64,000 nucleotides of DNA, taken from NCBI GenBank assembly GCA_047632755.1, contig JBLIDT010000001.1, positions 186,001 through 250,000 on the forward strand. Reading direction: 5' to 3'. Origin of the DNA: JAKVAV01 sp047632755 (lineage in GTDB: Bacteria > Bacteroidota > Bacteroidia > Flavobacteriales_D > Cryomorphaceae). Below the pieces are notes generated by a model that made no database searches, was not told the origin of the DNA, and was given only the letters and a program-made list of their open reading frames with translations. Made by a program: the position numbers and the translations under genes. This document shows, piece after piece, positions 34,992 through 43,160 of this stretch (positions are counted from its first letter, which is position 1; each line of letters begins with the position of its first letter).

Positions 34992-37436
34992 ATGGGTGAG
35001 CTCAAAGTAGCGGAGGACTGGTTTGAAGCGAAAGGGTGGAAGCCATTTCAATTTCAGAAAGATTCATGGCGAGCCTGTCTCAATAAAGAGTCAGGTTTGC
35101 TCAATGCTCCCACGGGGAGTGGAAAGACTTATGCCTTGTTTGCTGGAGTTGTCCTCGAGTATCTAAAAGCGGAGAAAGAAGGAAAGCTCAAGAAAAAAAA
35201 GGGACTCAAGCTAATTTGGGTAACGCCAATACGCGCGCTTACCAAAGACATCAAGAATGCTTGCCAAAATCTTTGTGAAGACCTTGAGCTTCCTTGGCAA
35301 ATAGCCATCAGAACAGGAGATACATCAACTTCTGATCGGGCAAAACAGAAGCGTACACCCCCAGATGTGTTGATTACCACTCCTGAGAGTATGCATCTGT
35401 TGATGTCGTCAAAAGGATATGCTGATTACTTTGCTTCGTTGCGATTTGTGGTAGCCGATGAATGGCACGAATTGATGGGTTCAAAAAGAGCCGTCCTTCT
35501 CGAGCTGGCACTTTCCAGACTAAAGACCATCGCCAATCCATCCATTTGGGGCATTTCGGCTACCATCGGAAATATGGAACAAGCCATGGAGGTTTTGTTC
35601 GGAACCGATGTGGGCACTAAGAACTTGCGGTTCATCAAATCGGAGATTAAGAAGAAAATTGAGATTTTTCCCATCATTCCCGACGAGATCGAAAAGTATC
35701 CGTGGGCGGGTCATTTGGGAGTGAAGCTTGCAGAGAGTGTTCTACCCATTCTCGAAAAGAGCAGAACCACATTGATATTTACCAATACCCGGGCTCAAGC
35801 CGAAATTTGGTATCAACATTTACTCAATATTAAGCCCGAGCTGGCTGGACTTATTGCCATGCATCACGGCTCCATCAGTCGGGAGTTGCGCGATTGGGTA
35901 GAAGATGCCCTTCACGAAGGGAAATTAAAATGTGTAGTTTGCACGAGCTCACTGGATTTGGGAGTGGATTTTCGCCCAGTGGAGACAATCATTCAAATTG
36001 GCAGCCCCAAAGGGGTGTCGCGTTTTGTTCAGCGAGCGGGCAGAAGTGGGCATTCTCCTGGAGAAAAATCAGTGATCTATTTTTTGCCGACGAATGCGCT
36101 TCAGCTTATCGAATGCGAAGCGCTGAAGGCTGCCATCAAAAAGGATGATCTCGAAGAACGAATGCCGTACATCCGAAGTTTTGATGTCCTAGTTCAGTAT
36201 CTCATCACCTTGGCGGTATCAGACGGCTTCAGGCCAAATGAAATTCTCCCTGAGATACAATCTACTTTTTCTTACCAAAGTCTATCGCAAGAGGAATGGG
36301 CGTGGGCATTAAATTTCATTACCAAAGGAGGGCCATCGCTGAAGGCTTACGATGAGTTTTCGAAAGTAGAAGTAATGGAGGATGGCTTGCACAAAGTCAA
36401 TAACCGCAAAGTGGCCATGCGCCATCGCCTTTCCATTGGAGCCATCGTAAGCGATGCCATGCTGATGGTCAAGTTTCAGTCGGGAGGATATTTGGGGTCG
36501 ATTGAGGAATGGTTTATTTCCAAACTTAGCCCTGGCGATACGTTTTGGTTTGCCGGAAGGCCACTCGAACTTATTCGGGTAAAAGAGATGACGGTTCACG
36601 TCAAGATCAGCAAGAGCAAGAAAGGAGCCGTGCCCAGTTGGCAAGGAGGAAGAATGCCCCTCTCAGCGATGCTTTCGGAAAACCTGCGGATCCAGATTGG
36701 GAAGATTGCCAACGATCAATTCGATTCGGCAGAGTTGAGAGCCGTTCGCCCGATCGTGGAAACACAAAAAGAGCTCTCCATAGTTCCCGACGTACAGGAA
36801 CTGTTGATCGAAAAGCTAAATTCAAGAGAAGGCTGCCACATTTTTGTCTACCCTTTTGAGGGAAGATTCGTTCACGAGGGATTGGCCTCACTTTTAGCCT
36901 ACCGACTTTCCCTCTTCAGGCCTTTTAGTTTTAGCATTGCGCTCAATGATTATGGATTTGAGCTTTTGTCTGATCAAGACATACCTATAGAAGATGGAGT
37001 TGACTCGAATATATTTTCACTCGATCATCTGAGTGAAGATATTGCTGCTAGCCTAAACCAAAGCGAAATGGCTAGAAGGCGCTTTCGAGATATCGCTGGA
37101 ATCTCGGGCTTGGTGTTCAAAGGATTTCCGGGGCATTATCAAAAAGACAAACACCTACAATCTTCGTCGCAGCTCTTTTTCGATGTTTTCAGAGAATATG
37201 AGCCGACCAACCTTCTTTTCAAGCAAGCTCTATCTGAGGTAATGGAATTTCAGATTGAAGAGGTTCGACTTCGGTCAGCCTTGAAAAGAATTGCTTCGCA
37301 AGAAATCAGAATTACCTACCCCGAAAAGCCAACACCGTTTTGCTTTCCGATTTTGGTTGATCGATTGAGGGAGCGAATGTCTTCGGAGAAATTAGAAGAT
37401 CGAATCAAAAAAATGACCTTACAGCTTGAGTCTTAA
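34992..37436 (+). CDS. ligase-associated DNA damage response DEXH box helicase (Lhr-like)
   Basis: An 814-residue superfamily 2 helicase. Walker A is APTGSGKTYA (about 39-48), motif II is ADEWHELMGSKR (a DEWH box), motif III is GISATIG and motif VI is FVQRAGRSGHSPG. A winged-helix and an Lhr-type core domain follow to residue 814. Lhr-core helicases of this family occur with PdeM, an MBL exonuclease and ATP-dependent ligase. The gene is followed with no gap by pdeM (stop 37436, start 37437). Confidence 0.92.
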   Translation: MGELKVAEDWFEAKGWKPFQFQKDSWRACLNKESGLLNAPTGSGKTYALFAGVVLEYLKAEKEGKLKKKKGLKLIWVTPIRALTKDIKNACQNLCEDLELPWQIAIRTGDTSTSDRAKQKRTPPDVLITTPESMHLLMSSKGYADYFASLRFVVADEWHELMGSKRAVLLELALSRLKTIANPSIWGISATIGNMEQAMEVLFGTDVGTKNLRFIKSEIKKKIEIFPIIPDEIEKYPWAGHLGVKLAESVLPILEKSRTTLIFTNTRAQAEIWYQHLLNIKPELAGLIAMHHGSISRELRDWVEDALHEGKLKCVVCTSSLDLGVDFRPVETIIQIGSPKGVSRFVQRAGRSGHSPGEKSVIYFLPTNALQLIECEALKAAIKKDDLEERMPYIRSFDVLVQYLITLAVSDGFRPNEILPEIQSTFSYQSLSQEEWAWALNFITKGGPSLKAYDEFSKVEVMEDGLHKVNNRKVAMRHRLSIGAIVSDAMLMVKFQSGGYLGSIEEWFISKLSPGDTFWFAGRPLELIRVKEMTVHVKISKSKKGAVPSWQGGRMPLSAMLSENLRIQIGKIANDQFDSAELRAVRPIVETQKELSIVPDVQELLIEKLNSREGCHIFVYPFEGRFVHEGLASLLAYRLSLFRPFSFSIALNDYGFELLSDQDIPIEDGVDSNIFSLDHLSEDIAASLNQSEMARRRFRDIAGISGLVFKGFPGHYQKDKHLQSSSQLFFDVFREYEPTNLLFKQALSEVMEFQIEEVRLRSALKRIASQEIRITYPEKPTPFCFPILVDRLRERMSSEKLEDRIKKMTLQLES

Positions 37437-38066
37437 ATGAACCACGTTATTCATAATGCGCAGCTCACGTTGCTTCCCGAAAAAGCTATTTCTTGGGAAG
37501 AGAAGGGGATGCTCATCGTAGCAGATGTCCACATTGGCAAGGCAAGTCATTTTCGTAAGAATGGCATTCCTGTTCCTGGAATGGTTGAACGAAACAATCT
37601 TTGGCGCCTTTCGGGACTGCTCCTAAAAACCAAGCCTAAGCAAATTATATTCTTGGGTGATTTATCTCATAGCAAGCTCAATAAAGCTTGGGATCAGTTT
37701 GTGGATTTCAGAAAGGCATATTCAACTATTGAAATGATCTTAATCAAAGGGAACCATGACATTCTCTCAGAGCAGTCCTTTAATAATGCTGAGATAAAAG
37801 TGCTAGAAAGCTTGACTGTTGGCCCATTCCTATTTACTCACGATCGCCAGGAGACAGACCTCTATAATATACACGGTCACATTCATCCAGCTGTAAAGTT
37901 GAGAGGTAAGGGCAGGCAATCATTAAGAGTTCCGTGCTATTTCTTTGGAAAAGACTACGGAATTTTGCCTTCGTTCGGAGACTTTACTGGATCGTTTACC
38001 CTTAAACCTGTTGATGGGGATGCTGTTTTCGTTCCTGGAGAAAAGGAGACGATGAGAGTTTTCTAA
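37437..38066 (+). CDS. pdeM: ligase-associated DNA damage response endonuclease PdeM
   Basis: A 209-residue calcineurin-like metallophosphoesterase. Metal motifs are visible in order: ADVHIG (Asp30, His32), LGDLSH, KGNHD and HGHIHP. PdeM acts with the Lhr-type helicase and ligase in DNA repair. The start is immediately after the helicase stop, so the two are coupled. Its 3' end overlaps the convergent fructosamine-kinase-like gene by 4 bases. Confidence 0.92.
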   Translation: MNHVIHNAQLTLLPEKAISWEEKGMLIVADVHIGKASHFRKNGIPVPGMVERNNLWRLSGLLLKTKPKQIIFLGDLSHSKLNKAWDQFVDFRKAYSTIEMILIKGNHDILSEQSFNNAEIKVLESLTVGPFLFTHDRQETDLYNIHGHIHPAVKLRGKGRQSLRVPCYFFGKDYGILPSFGDFTGSFTLKPVDGDAVFVPGEKETMRVF

Positions 38067-38950
38067 ATGTGCTTCCTTAATATTTGAATCACCTGTCCCG
38101 TGTAGCTTCCGCCAAAAAGGTTGACGTGAGCGAGCAAGGGATACAAATTGGCCACATGAATTCTTTCTTCCCATCCAGTCTCTAAGGGGTAAACCTCATG
38201 ATAGGCATCGTAGAAACGCTTATCGAAGCCGCCAAACAATTTGCTCATTCCCAGATCCATCTCTCTATGTCCATAATAGACTGCAGGGTCAAATATGACT
38301 GCTTCACCTTCAGAGTCTGTCATAAAGTTTCCTGTCCATAGGTCTCCGTGCAAAGCGGCAGGTGGTTCTTTTGGGAAGTACCTATCTACTCGACTCAACA
38401 TTTTGTCAAATAACCTCAAAAACTCTGATGACGCATGCCCATTTCGTTTTGCCATTTCAAGCTGAGGAGCTATTCTCATTTCGGCAAAGAAGTTTTCCCA
38501 GCTTTTGCGCTTGTCATTTGTCTGAAGAAGACTTCCCAAATAGTTGTCCTCATTCAACCCAAAATAATCAGCGCTTTGTTTGTGCATATGCGCCAATTTT
38601 CTCCCAAACTCTTCCCAGAAGTATGGTTTTCGTTGAGTGCTATTTATATTCTCCATGAGAATCCACTGGAATTCCTCAGTTACCCCTGTAGCTATGGGAT
38701 GTGGGATTCTAAATTTGCTGTGATGAGTCAAGAAGTTAAGGCCAGAAAACTCAGCCTCAAACATACTGGGGTAATCAGCAGCACTATTGATTTTGGCAAA
38801 AAAGGTGCCTTCGGTTGTCTCAAGTCGACGAGCGTCGTTGATACTACCGCCACCTACAATACTTACTCTGAGAATTTCAGCTTTTTTTCCTCTTAAACTT
38901 TCAATAGTTTTTTGCCAGTCGGCTGAAAGATTTTGATTTAATACGCTCAA
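38063..38950 (-). CDS. fructosamine kinase family protein
   Basis: A 295-residue small-molecule kinase of the fructosamine/ketosamine-3-kinase family, which phosphorylates glycated amines so that the sugar detaches. The catalytic loop is ALHGDLWTGN (Asp) and the metal-binding segment is IFDPAVYYGHREMDLGMSKLFGGF. Length and order match the family. It converges on pdeM. It is a monocistronic leftward gene upstream of which the tRNA-Met gene lies in the opposite direction. Confidence 0.9.
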   Translation of the reverse strand: MSVLNQNLSADWQKTIESLRGKKAEILRVSIVGGGSINDARRLETTEGTFFAKINSAADYPSMFEAEFSGLNFLTHHSKFRIPHPIATGVTEEFQWILMENINSTQRKPYFWEEFGRKLAHMHKQSADYFGLNEDNYLGSLLQTNDKRKSWENFFAEMRIAPQLEMAKRNGHASSEFLRLFDKMLSRVDRYFPKEPPAALHGDLWTGNFMTDSEGEAVIFDPAVYYGHREMDLGMSKLFGGFDKRFYDAYHEVYPLETGWEERIHVANLYPLLAHVNLFGGSYTGQVIQILRKHI

Positions 38951-39028
38951 GATGATTCCTTAAGGTTCGATTGGAATGAAAACTTTTGAATACAACAAAG
39001 GTATGAGATATTTATTCGCTCTTCATGG

Positions 39029-39059
39029 TTGCAAGAGAAACTTCGATCCCGTAATTTCG
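39029..39059 (+). promoter_or_regulatory. promoter of tRNA-Met
   Basis: TTG at 39029-39031 and TAATTTCG at 39052-39059 are separated by 20 bases. The same two elements with the same spacing precede tRNA-Ala on the other strand, so they are probably the tRNA promoter form here. The predicted start falls about 5-7 bases before the mature tRNA. Confidence 0.55.
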
Positions 39060-39070
39060 CCCACCTTTCA

Positions 39071-39144
39071 GGGCCCATAGCTCAGCTGGTTAGAGCAGCA
39101 GACTCATAATCTGAAGGTCGAAGGTTCAAGTCCTTCTGGGCCCA
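39071..39144 (+). tRNA. tRNA-Met (anticodon CAU)
   Basis: A 74-base cloverleaf: acceptor GGGCCCA (39071-39077) pairs with TGGGCCC (39137-39143), D stem GCTC/GAGC, anticodon loop CTCATAA with CAU at 39105-39107, T stem GAAGG/CCTTC with loop TTCAAGT, discriminator A and no encoded CCA. The top pair of the anticodon stem is mismatched. CAU also occurs in tRNA-Ile2 (lysidine), so Met identity is likely but not proven. Confidence 0.88.
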
Positions 39145-39152
39145 CTTAAGTA

Positions 39153-39180
39153 CCCGTAGTTAGACACTACGGGTTTTTTT
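39153..39180 (+). terminator. intrinsic terminator after tRNA-Met
   Basis: CCCGTAGT (39153-39160) and ACTACGGG (39166-39173) form an 8-bp stem with a 5-base loop, followed by seven T. It lies 8 bases after the tRNA 3' end. Confidence 0.85.
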
Positions 39181-39230
39181 GTGCCCATTTATTAAAAACC
39201 GAGATTATTTTTTTGTGAATTGCAAGTTTT

Positions 39231-39261
39231 TTTGACTAAAGTCATTTTGATCCTATATTTT
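39231..39261 (+). promoter_or_regulatory. promoter for the HYR surface-protein gene
   Basis: TTTG (39231-39234) and TATATTTT (39254-39261) are separated by 19 bases, close to the Bacteroidota -33/-7 pattern, and lie about 95 bp before the gene start. The -7 element lacks the final G. Confidence 0.4.
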
Positions 39262-39356
39262 AGGTTGTTCGTGAGCAATATAGTAAGTTTCATCGAAATA
39301 TTGAGCGAATCGAACAATAGTAAGCCTTAGTATTAACCAAAACCAATTTTAACCTC

Positions 39357-41369
39357 ATGAGAACTTTTATGCCCCGTCCTCTTAGGACTGCTTTGCATTG
39401 TTGTAAAAGCTTTTCCCTATTATTTCTACCCCTGATTTTCGCCTTATTTTTCTCGGTTCAAAGTCAAGTGCAATCCACCCAACCAGATTTAGTTAAGGTC
39501 TGTAACATCACTGAATTTTCAGATGCTTCAAACGGTCATTCATTATTTCTGGCCAATGTCTCTGGAATTTCTGACAATAAGTATGAGTTTTTCCCAGATG
39601 CTCCAGGAACCCTGGAATTGTTTTCGGACGGAACGGCTAGACTTAAAGGAAGAGTCAGAAACAAAACGGATCAATCCCTTTTATGGGATATCGACTTCCA
39701 TTATACAGGAGGTTCGGACTGGACCACTTGGACTGCAGGCGGAGGAAATTATAAAGACGAGGCAAGTCTGGCAGGAACCAATTATCTTGGATGGGACTAT
39801 TTCATTTTTGACGCAGCCAAGTCAAACACTTTAACAGGCGCAGATGGTCTTGCGGGTTCCTCTTTAACAGTGACCCATAATCCAGACGATTTCGGATTTG
39901 GCCTTCAAATTGGAGAAGCTGCAAATAGTAAGAATGCAAATGATGGAGCTTCAGTGTGGTTCTTTTACGATGGAACTGTAATTGGAAATAACGTTAGCGG
40001 ACATGGAGATTTAAATCTCAACACAAGTTGTAACGAGATTCTTACAATTTGTCCACTAGAACAGTACGCTGCAAATAACCATACTCTATGGTTGCCTGGG
40101 GTAGCTGCAGGTAATAATTGGGTTCCAACTCCTTTCGGAGTTTACTTCGCAGAATTAGCTGGTGGTGAAGGCAGTTTGTACGGTGAAATTCAAAATCAAA
40201 ATGACCCGTCTTTAGTTCTTTGTGTAGATTTTTGGTTCTCAGACAAAGCAGACTTTGTGACTTGGTCAGGATTGGGAAGAGGGATTAAAGGAAGTCCTTC
40301 TAATATTAATGAAGTAAACTGGGATTTCTATATTTTCAATCCCAACAGAGTGAGTAGCCTTTCAGGTTGTTCGCCATCTAAACTAGGACCTTATATTACC
40401 ATCGAGCACAATCCTGCGGATTATAATTATGGCTTGCAAGTTGGACTTGGTGCCAATGATAAAAATGATCAATTCGGACTTTCGGTTTGGTTTCTCACGG
40501 ATGGTGAATTTCTCGGAAATGCTGTAGATGGTCAAGGAGATGTTAATTCAATTAATCTTTGTCCTCCACCACCAAACTTTATTTGTTTTGAGAATCCGCC
40601 AGTAATTACTTGCCCTGCTGATACTACAGTAGATTGTTCTTCGGCAACAGACTCTGAATTATTGGGAGAAGCAACTGCTGATAGACCTACATCTGATTGT
40701 CCGCCTAATGTGGAGATTTTCTTTGAAGATGATATTTCAGTGAATGGCTGTGAATCTGTAATCACTAGAACTTGGACTGTAGTCGACGAATATGACAATG
40801 TTGTTTCGTGCGATCAGTTAATTACGGTTGTTGATACGACAGCCCCAGAGTTGGAGATGCCAGCGGTATTGGAAAGCGACATTACTTATAGCGACATTGG
40901 TTTAGAAGCCGCAACAGGATTTGCGAACGGAACGTTAACACCTGCTGAAGCAGCCACCTTCTTATCAGCTGTAAGTGGTTTGTTTGTCAGCAATGGATTG
41001 ATTCCATTGGGAACGAACGACGACTGCAACGCAAGCGACTTGGAAGAAGTATCTATCGAAGTAGTGTTGAGTAGTGACTGTGATGCCTTAGCAACATTGA
41101 TCTGCACGTTTGTGGCAGAGGATGTATGCGGCAACGTATCGGAGGCGGCATCAACGACCTTGAACATAACAGACAACGTAGCACCGGTAATCATTTGCCC
41201 TGCAGATGCAGTAGTAAGTTGTACAGATGATACAAGTCCAGGATCATTGGGCATGGCAACCGCTACAGATGACTGCGGTCAAGATGCAGCGGTAGACTTA
41301 TCAGACGGAACTGTTTCAGGAACGTGTCCAGAAGTGTTCACCAGAACATGGACAGCAGCAGATGCCTGA
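39357..41369 (+). CDS. HYR-type T9SS surface protein, N-terminal part ending at an in-frame TGA
   Basis: 670 codons from ATG to an in-frame TGA at 41367-41369. A signal peptide (SFSLLFLPLIFALFFSVQSQ) is followed by two tandem modules of about 170-180 residues, at about 45-225 and 228-405, sharing WDYFIF/WDFYIF, HNPDDFGFGLQIG/HNPADYNYGLQVG and VWFFYDG/VWFLTDG. Then come HYR-like domains with NVAPVIICPADAVVSC and TRTWTAADA. After the TGA the same frame continues (see next entry) with no gap, so the two pieces are one gene interrupted by a nonsense codon. Codon use changes from about 40855 onward. Confidence 0.8.
   Translation: MRTFMPRPLRTALHCCKSFSLLFLPLIFALFFSVQSQVQSTQPDLVKVCNITEFSDASNGHSLFLANVSGISDNKYEFFPDAPGTLELFSDGTARLKGRVRNKTDQSLLWDIDFHYTGGSDWTTWTAGGGNYKDEASLAGTNYLGWDYFIFDAAKSNTLTGADGLAGSSLTVTHNPDDFGFGLQIGEAANSKNANDGASVWFFYDGTVIGNNVSGHGDLNLNTSCNEILTICPLEQYAANNHTLWLPGVAAGNNWVPTPFGVYFAELAGGEGSLYGEIQNQNDPSLVLCVDFWFSDKADFVTWSGLGRGIKGSPSNINEVNWDFYIFNPNRVSSLSGCSPSKLGPYITIEHNPADYNYGLQVGLGANDKNDQFGLSVWFLTDGEFLGNAVDGQGDVNSINLCPPPPNFICFENPPVITCPADTTVDCSSATDSELLGEATADRPTSDCPPNVEIFFEDDISVNGCESVITRTWTVVDEYDNVVSCDQLITVVDTTAPELEMPAVLESDITYSDIGLEAATGFANGTLTPAEAATFLSAVSGLFVSNGLIPLGTNDDCNASDLEEVSIEVVLSSDCDALATLICTFVAEDVCGNVSEAASTTLNITDNVAPVIICPADAVVSCTDDTSPGSLGMATATDDCGQDAAVDLSDGTVSGTCPEVFTRTWTAADA
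41367..41369 (+). other. in-frame TGA replacing a conserved cysteine codon
   Basis: The frame reads GCA GAT GCC TGA GGC AAC. In the parallel modules of this gene the position reads D-E/A-C-G-N (DVCGN, DECGN, DACGN), so TGA replaces a TGC or TGT by a single base change. It is a nonsense mutation, a sequencing error or a recoding site; no selenocysteine insertion element was recognised downstream. Confidence 0.8.
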
Positions 41370-41393
41370 GGCAACACATCGAGCTGTGATCAG

Positions 41394-42911
41394 TTGGTCA
41401 CAATAGCCGATGAGGAAGCACCGGTGTTTGACATCTCATGTCAGTTTGACTTTGAGTTCTTCACGAGTCAGGGAGTAGATTGTCCATCAGATGCAGGGTT
41501 TAGCTTTGTAGAAGGAGATGAGTTCCCAATAACTGAAGGCTACACAATAGCTGGCGTAGACATTCCATCCTTATTTGGATGTGTAGTTGACAACTGTGCG
41601 GCAGATGAGAACATCATCATTCGCGCAGCAGTGATCACTGAAGTAGGAGACGGATGCAGCACGACATTCACGGTAGTCTTCGAAGCACTCGATGAGTGTG
41701 GCAATGTAGGCGGTGGCTTTAGCTGCAACTACACGATCACTGACGATGTAGCTCCAGAGTTGCTTATGCCTGAAGAGCCAAGCATGCATATTACATGTAT
41801 GGCTGTTGATTACGCTATGCTACTTGACTATGTTGATGGAAATATTTCAAACACTCAAATGAGCTTTTACGAAAGCTTCCTCGCAGGAATCTTTATACAG
41901 AACGGCTTAACACCAATTGAGGCAATCGATAATTGCAACGATGCCAGTTTCTCTGAAACGGGTATTGAAATCTCTACTGATGTTGATTGTCCTGCTAAGG
42001 CTACTGGTCGATGTGTCTTTGTAGCTTCAGATGCTTGTGGTAACGAATCAGAACCTAGCTACATAGAGTTGGTGGTCATCGACAACACTACACTACACAT
42101 CTTCTGCCCTGCAGACTTAGTGGTAACATGTGGAAGCGATACGTCACCCGATGTAACAGGATTTGCAACTGCTACTGATAATTGTATAGGAATTATGAAG
42201 GTAACATATGAAGACCTTTATGTGTCTGATATCTGTCCATCTAGCTTTGTAAGATTGTGGACTGCGGTCGATGAATGTGGCAATGTTGCTACTTGTGAGC
42301 AGCTCATCACAACGGTAGAAGAACGAGTTTGTGTAACAGCTCCAAACGGTCTTGAAGCAGAGGTTGTAGGAAGCAATTCAATCCAGTTTAGCTGGAATCC
42401 AGTTCCGAACTCAGTTGCTTGTAGAGTGTTTGGGCGTGCGTCAGGAAGCAGCGCAAATATTACTCTTGGAACAGTTATGCGTGCCGAGCCTTCAGGATTC
42501 ATGTTTACCTCAGGGCAGTTGCAAGATGGACTGTTAATTGAATGGAGAGTTATCTGTGCTTGTGAATTGTCACCATTAACTACAAGTCCATACAGTCCTT
42601 GGACTCAGTTCTACTTCTTGAGTGATGATAACAAGAGCAACGACGCTGCGAACGACGAAGGAGAGCAACTCAAAGGAGAGCTTTATCCTGATCCAACCAG
42701 ATCAACAGTGTTTATCAACTCTGAATTCAAAGAAGGAGAGACATTGACAGTAATGGATCTATCAGGAAAAGTTGTTGGGCAATACAATGTTCCTTTAGCG
42801 AGCGGCTTGTTTGAAATCAATCTGGCAGAACTTGAGGGTGGAGTTTACTTTATCCAGCCTTCAGGTTTCAATGGAAGGTCTCAAACCTACAAAGTCGTTA
42901 AGAACAATTAA
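41394..42911 (+). CDS. HYR-type T9SS surface protein, C-terminal part after the in-frame TGA
   Basis: Same frame as the gene beginning at 39357, resuming after TGA. The first possible start is a TTG at 41394 with no evident ribosome site, so independent translation is doubtful. It contains further HYR-like modules (TDDVAPELLMP, NTTLHIFCPADLVVTC, VRLWTAVDECGNVATCEQLIT), a fibronectin-like segment (APNGLEAEVVGSNSIQFSWNP) and a T9SS type A sorting domain at the end (LYPDPTRSTVFINSEF, LTVMDLSGKVVGQYN, GVYFIQPSG). Without read-through the protein would lose its secretion signal. The intact gene would encode about 1,184 residues. Confidence 0.75.
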   Translation: MVTIADEEAPVFDISCQFDFEFFTSQGVDCPSDAGFSFVEGDEFPITEGYTIAGVDIPSLFGCVVDNCAADENIIIRAAVITEVGDGCSTTFTVVFEALDECGNVGGGFSCNYTITDDVAPELLMPEEPSMHITCMAVDYAMLLDYVDGNISNTQMSFYESFLAGIFIQNGLTPIEAIDNCNDASFSETGIEISTDVDCPAKATGRCVFVASDACGNESEPSYIELVVIDNTTLHIFCPADLVVTCGSDTSPDVTGFATATDNCIGIMKVTYEDLYVSDICPSSFVRLWTAVDECGNVATCEQLITTVEERVCVTAPNGLEAEVVGSNSIQFSWNPVPNSVACRVFGRASGSSANITLGTVMRAEPSGFMFTSGQLQDGLLIEWRVICACELSPLTTSPYSPWTQFYFLSDDNKSNDAANDEGEQLKGELYPDPTRSTVFINSEFKEGETLTVMDLSGKVVGQYNVPLASGLFEINLAELEGGVYFIQPSGFNGRSQTYKVVKNN

Positions 42912-42933
42912 GCGGTAGTTATTAATCTAAATG

Positions 42934-42964
42934 AAACCCCTGCCTAATTAAGGTAGGGGTTTTT
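42934..42964 (+). terminator. intrinsic terminator after the HYR gene
   Basis: AAACCCCTGCCT (42934-42945) and AGGTAGGGGTTT (42951-42962) form a 12-bp stem with one G-T pair and a 5-base loop, followed by a T run. It lies 23 bases after the stop codon. Confidence 0.85.
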
Positions 42965-42982
42965 AATTTTTATAGATCGAGC

Positions 42983-43018
42983 ATAAAAAAACCACCATCT
43001 CATAACAAGTGGTGGTTT
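42983..43018 (-). terminator. intrinsic terminator after tRNA-Ala
   Basis: AAACCACCA (42989-42997) and TGGTGGTTT (43010-43018) form a 9-bp stem. On the minus strand it is followed by a T run (A run at 42985-42990 on the plus strand). It lies 3 bases beyond the tRNA-Ala 3' end. Confidence 0.8.
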
Positions 43019-43021
43019 CTG

Positions 43022-43095
43022 TGGAGAATACCGGATTCGAACCGGTGGCCTCTACACTGCCAGCGTAGCGCTCTAGCCAACTGAGCTAATCCCCC
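43022..43095 (-). tRNA. tRNA-Ala (anticodon GGC)
   Basis: A 74-base cloverleaf read on the minus strand: acceptor GGGGGAT pairs with ATTCTCC (two G-T pairs), D stem GCTC/GAGC, anticodon stem CTACG/TGTAG with loop CTGGCAG giving GGC, T stem CCGG region with loop TTCGAAT, discriminator A, no encoded CCA. Confidence 0.92.
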
Positions 43096-43104
43096 GAAGG
43101 AGCG

Positions 43105-43135
43105 CGAAATTAGAGTAATCTTCCATTCTAGACAA
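43105..43135 (-). promoter_or_regulatory. promoter of tRNA-Ala
   Basis: On the minus strand, TTG (43133-43135) and TAATTTCG (43105-43112) are 20 bases apart, identical in sequence and spacing to the tRNA-Met promoter. It ends 9 bases before the tRNA 5' end. Confidence 0.55.
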
Positions 43136-43160
43136 GCTTGGTGAAAGTTATCTTCGAGGA

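Noticed and set aside
41367..41369. Selenocysteine insertion at the in-frame TGA of the HYR gene
   Set aside because: The position is an ordinary structural Cys in an extracellular domain; no SECIS-like hairpin directly after the codon and no selenoprotein machinery in the window. A nonsense mutation or error is simpler.
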